From Silvimonas sp. JCM 19000 (GTDB lineage Bacteria > Pseudomonadota > Gammaproteobacteria > Burkholderiales > Chitinibacteraceae): 7,745 nt of DNA. The stretch spans positions 1 through 7,745 of the forward strand of contig BBFD01000197.1 in the NCBI GenBank assembly GCA_001313065.1, read 5' to 3'. The notes below the pieces were generated by a model. The model was not told where the DNA came from and did no database searches. It was given only the letters and a program-made list of their open reading frames with translations. A program made the position numbers and the translations under genes. This document shows, one piece after another, positions 7,531 through 7,745 of this stretch. Position 1 is the first letter of the stretch; each line of letters opens with the position of its first letter.

Positions 7531-7745
7531 GCGAATAATCCATGTAGCCACCACGTCTGGGAGGCGCGATCCTGGAACACCCAGTAATGCCGGCCCGATA
7601 CCCCGCGCGCCACGTAATAATCGCGCGCCACGCTTTCACCATCCCACCAGCCGGTTTCGATGCGCTCGGGCCGGGCTTCACATTGCAAGGCTTCGCCATG
7701 CCAGAGTTGTTCATTGCGCCAGCTCAACGCGTGCGGCTGCGGCAA
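7527..7745 (-). CDS. imuB: ImuB (Y-family-like SOS mutasome protein), C-terminal end only
   Basis: The last 72 codons of a gene whose start lies beyond the window. The residues RPERIETGWWDGESVARDYYVAR, VFQD and the ending WWLHGLFA are the typical ImuB C-terminus. ImuB is a catalytically inactive Y-family polymerase homologue that links ImuA, DnaE2 and the beta clamp; the clamp-binding part would lie upstream. Its TGA at 7527-7529 overlaps the dnaE2 ATG, so the two are translationally coupled. This stretch of the frame is undamaged. The SOS promoter and LexA box are expected upstream of imuA or imuB, outside the window. Confidence 0.88.
   Translation of the reverse strand: MPQPHALSWRNEQLWHGEALQCEARPERIETGWWDGESVARDYYVARGVSGRHYWVFQDRASQTWWLHGLFA

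Overview
The window comes from a GC-rich proteobacterium, most likely a betaproteobacterium (Neisseriales-like; tentative, judged from protein style only). All recognisable genes are chromosomal housekeeping or accessory genes. No tRNA, rRNA, CRISPR array or insertion sequence was seen.

Layout. (1) 134-682, plus strand: a RimJ/RimL-type GNAT acetyltransferase; bases 1-133 upstream hold no clear gene. (2) 725-2161, minus strand: a small cluster reading flgH (flagellar L-ring lipoprotein), then a Sbal_3080-like lipoprotein overlapping or abutting it, then a possible 50-residue Ala/Pro/Thr-rich ORF. A sigma-54-like element lies upstream of flgH. (3) 2290-4281, minus strand: the uracil salvage pair upp and uraA, separated by a stem-loop with a U-rich tail, with a strong hairpin after uraA. 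(4) 4416-7745, minus strand: the end of imuB and all of dnaE2 (imuC), the SOS mutasome genes, joined by an ATGA stop/start overlap. No gene-free stretch exceeds 300 bases.

The most striking property is not a gene. Four reading frames (lipoprotein, uraA, dnaE2 and probably the small ORF) are broken by indels although their protein motifs are intact. Of nine A or T runs of 6-8 bases, four break a frame and four (all exactly 8 long) add one residue to an otherwise conserved motif. In all eight cases a run of 5 restores the family pattern. In addition, at least four sites in GG/CC contexts lack one base. The simplest reading is systematic sequence or assembly error; a real slippage-prone genome with slippage-corrected expression is the alternative.

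Functionally, Upp and UraA together import uracil and convert it to UMP. ImuB and DnaE2 carry out damage-induced translesion synthesis. FlgH and its lipoprotein partner are exported to the outer membrane. The GNAT enzyme stands alone, convergent with the flgH cluster.
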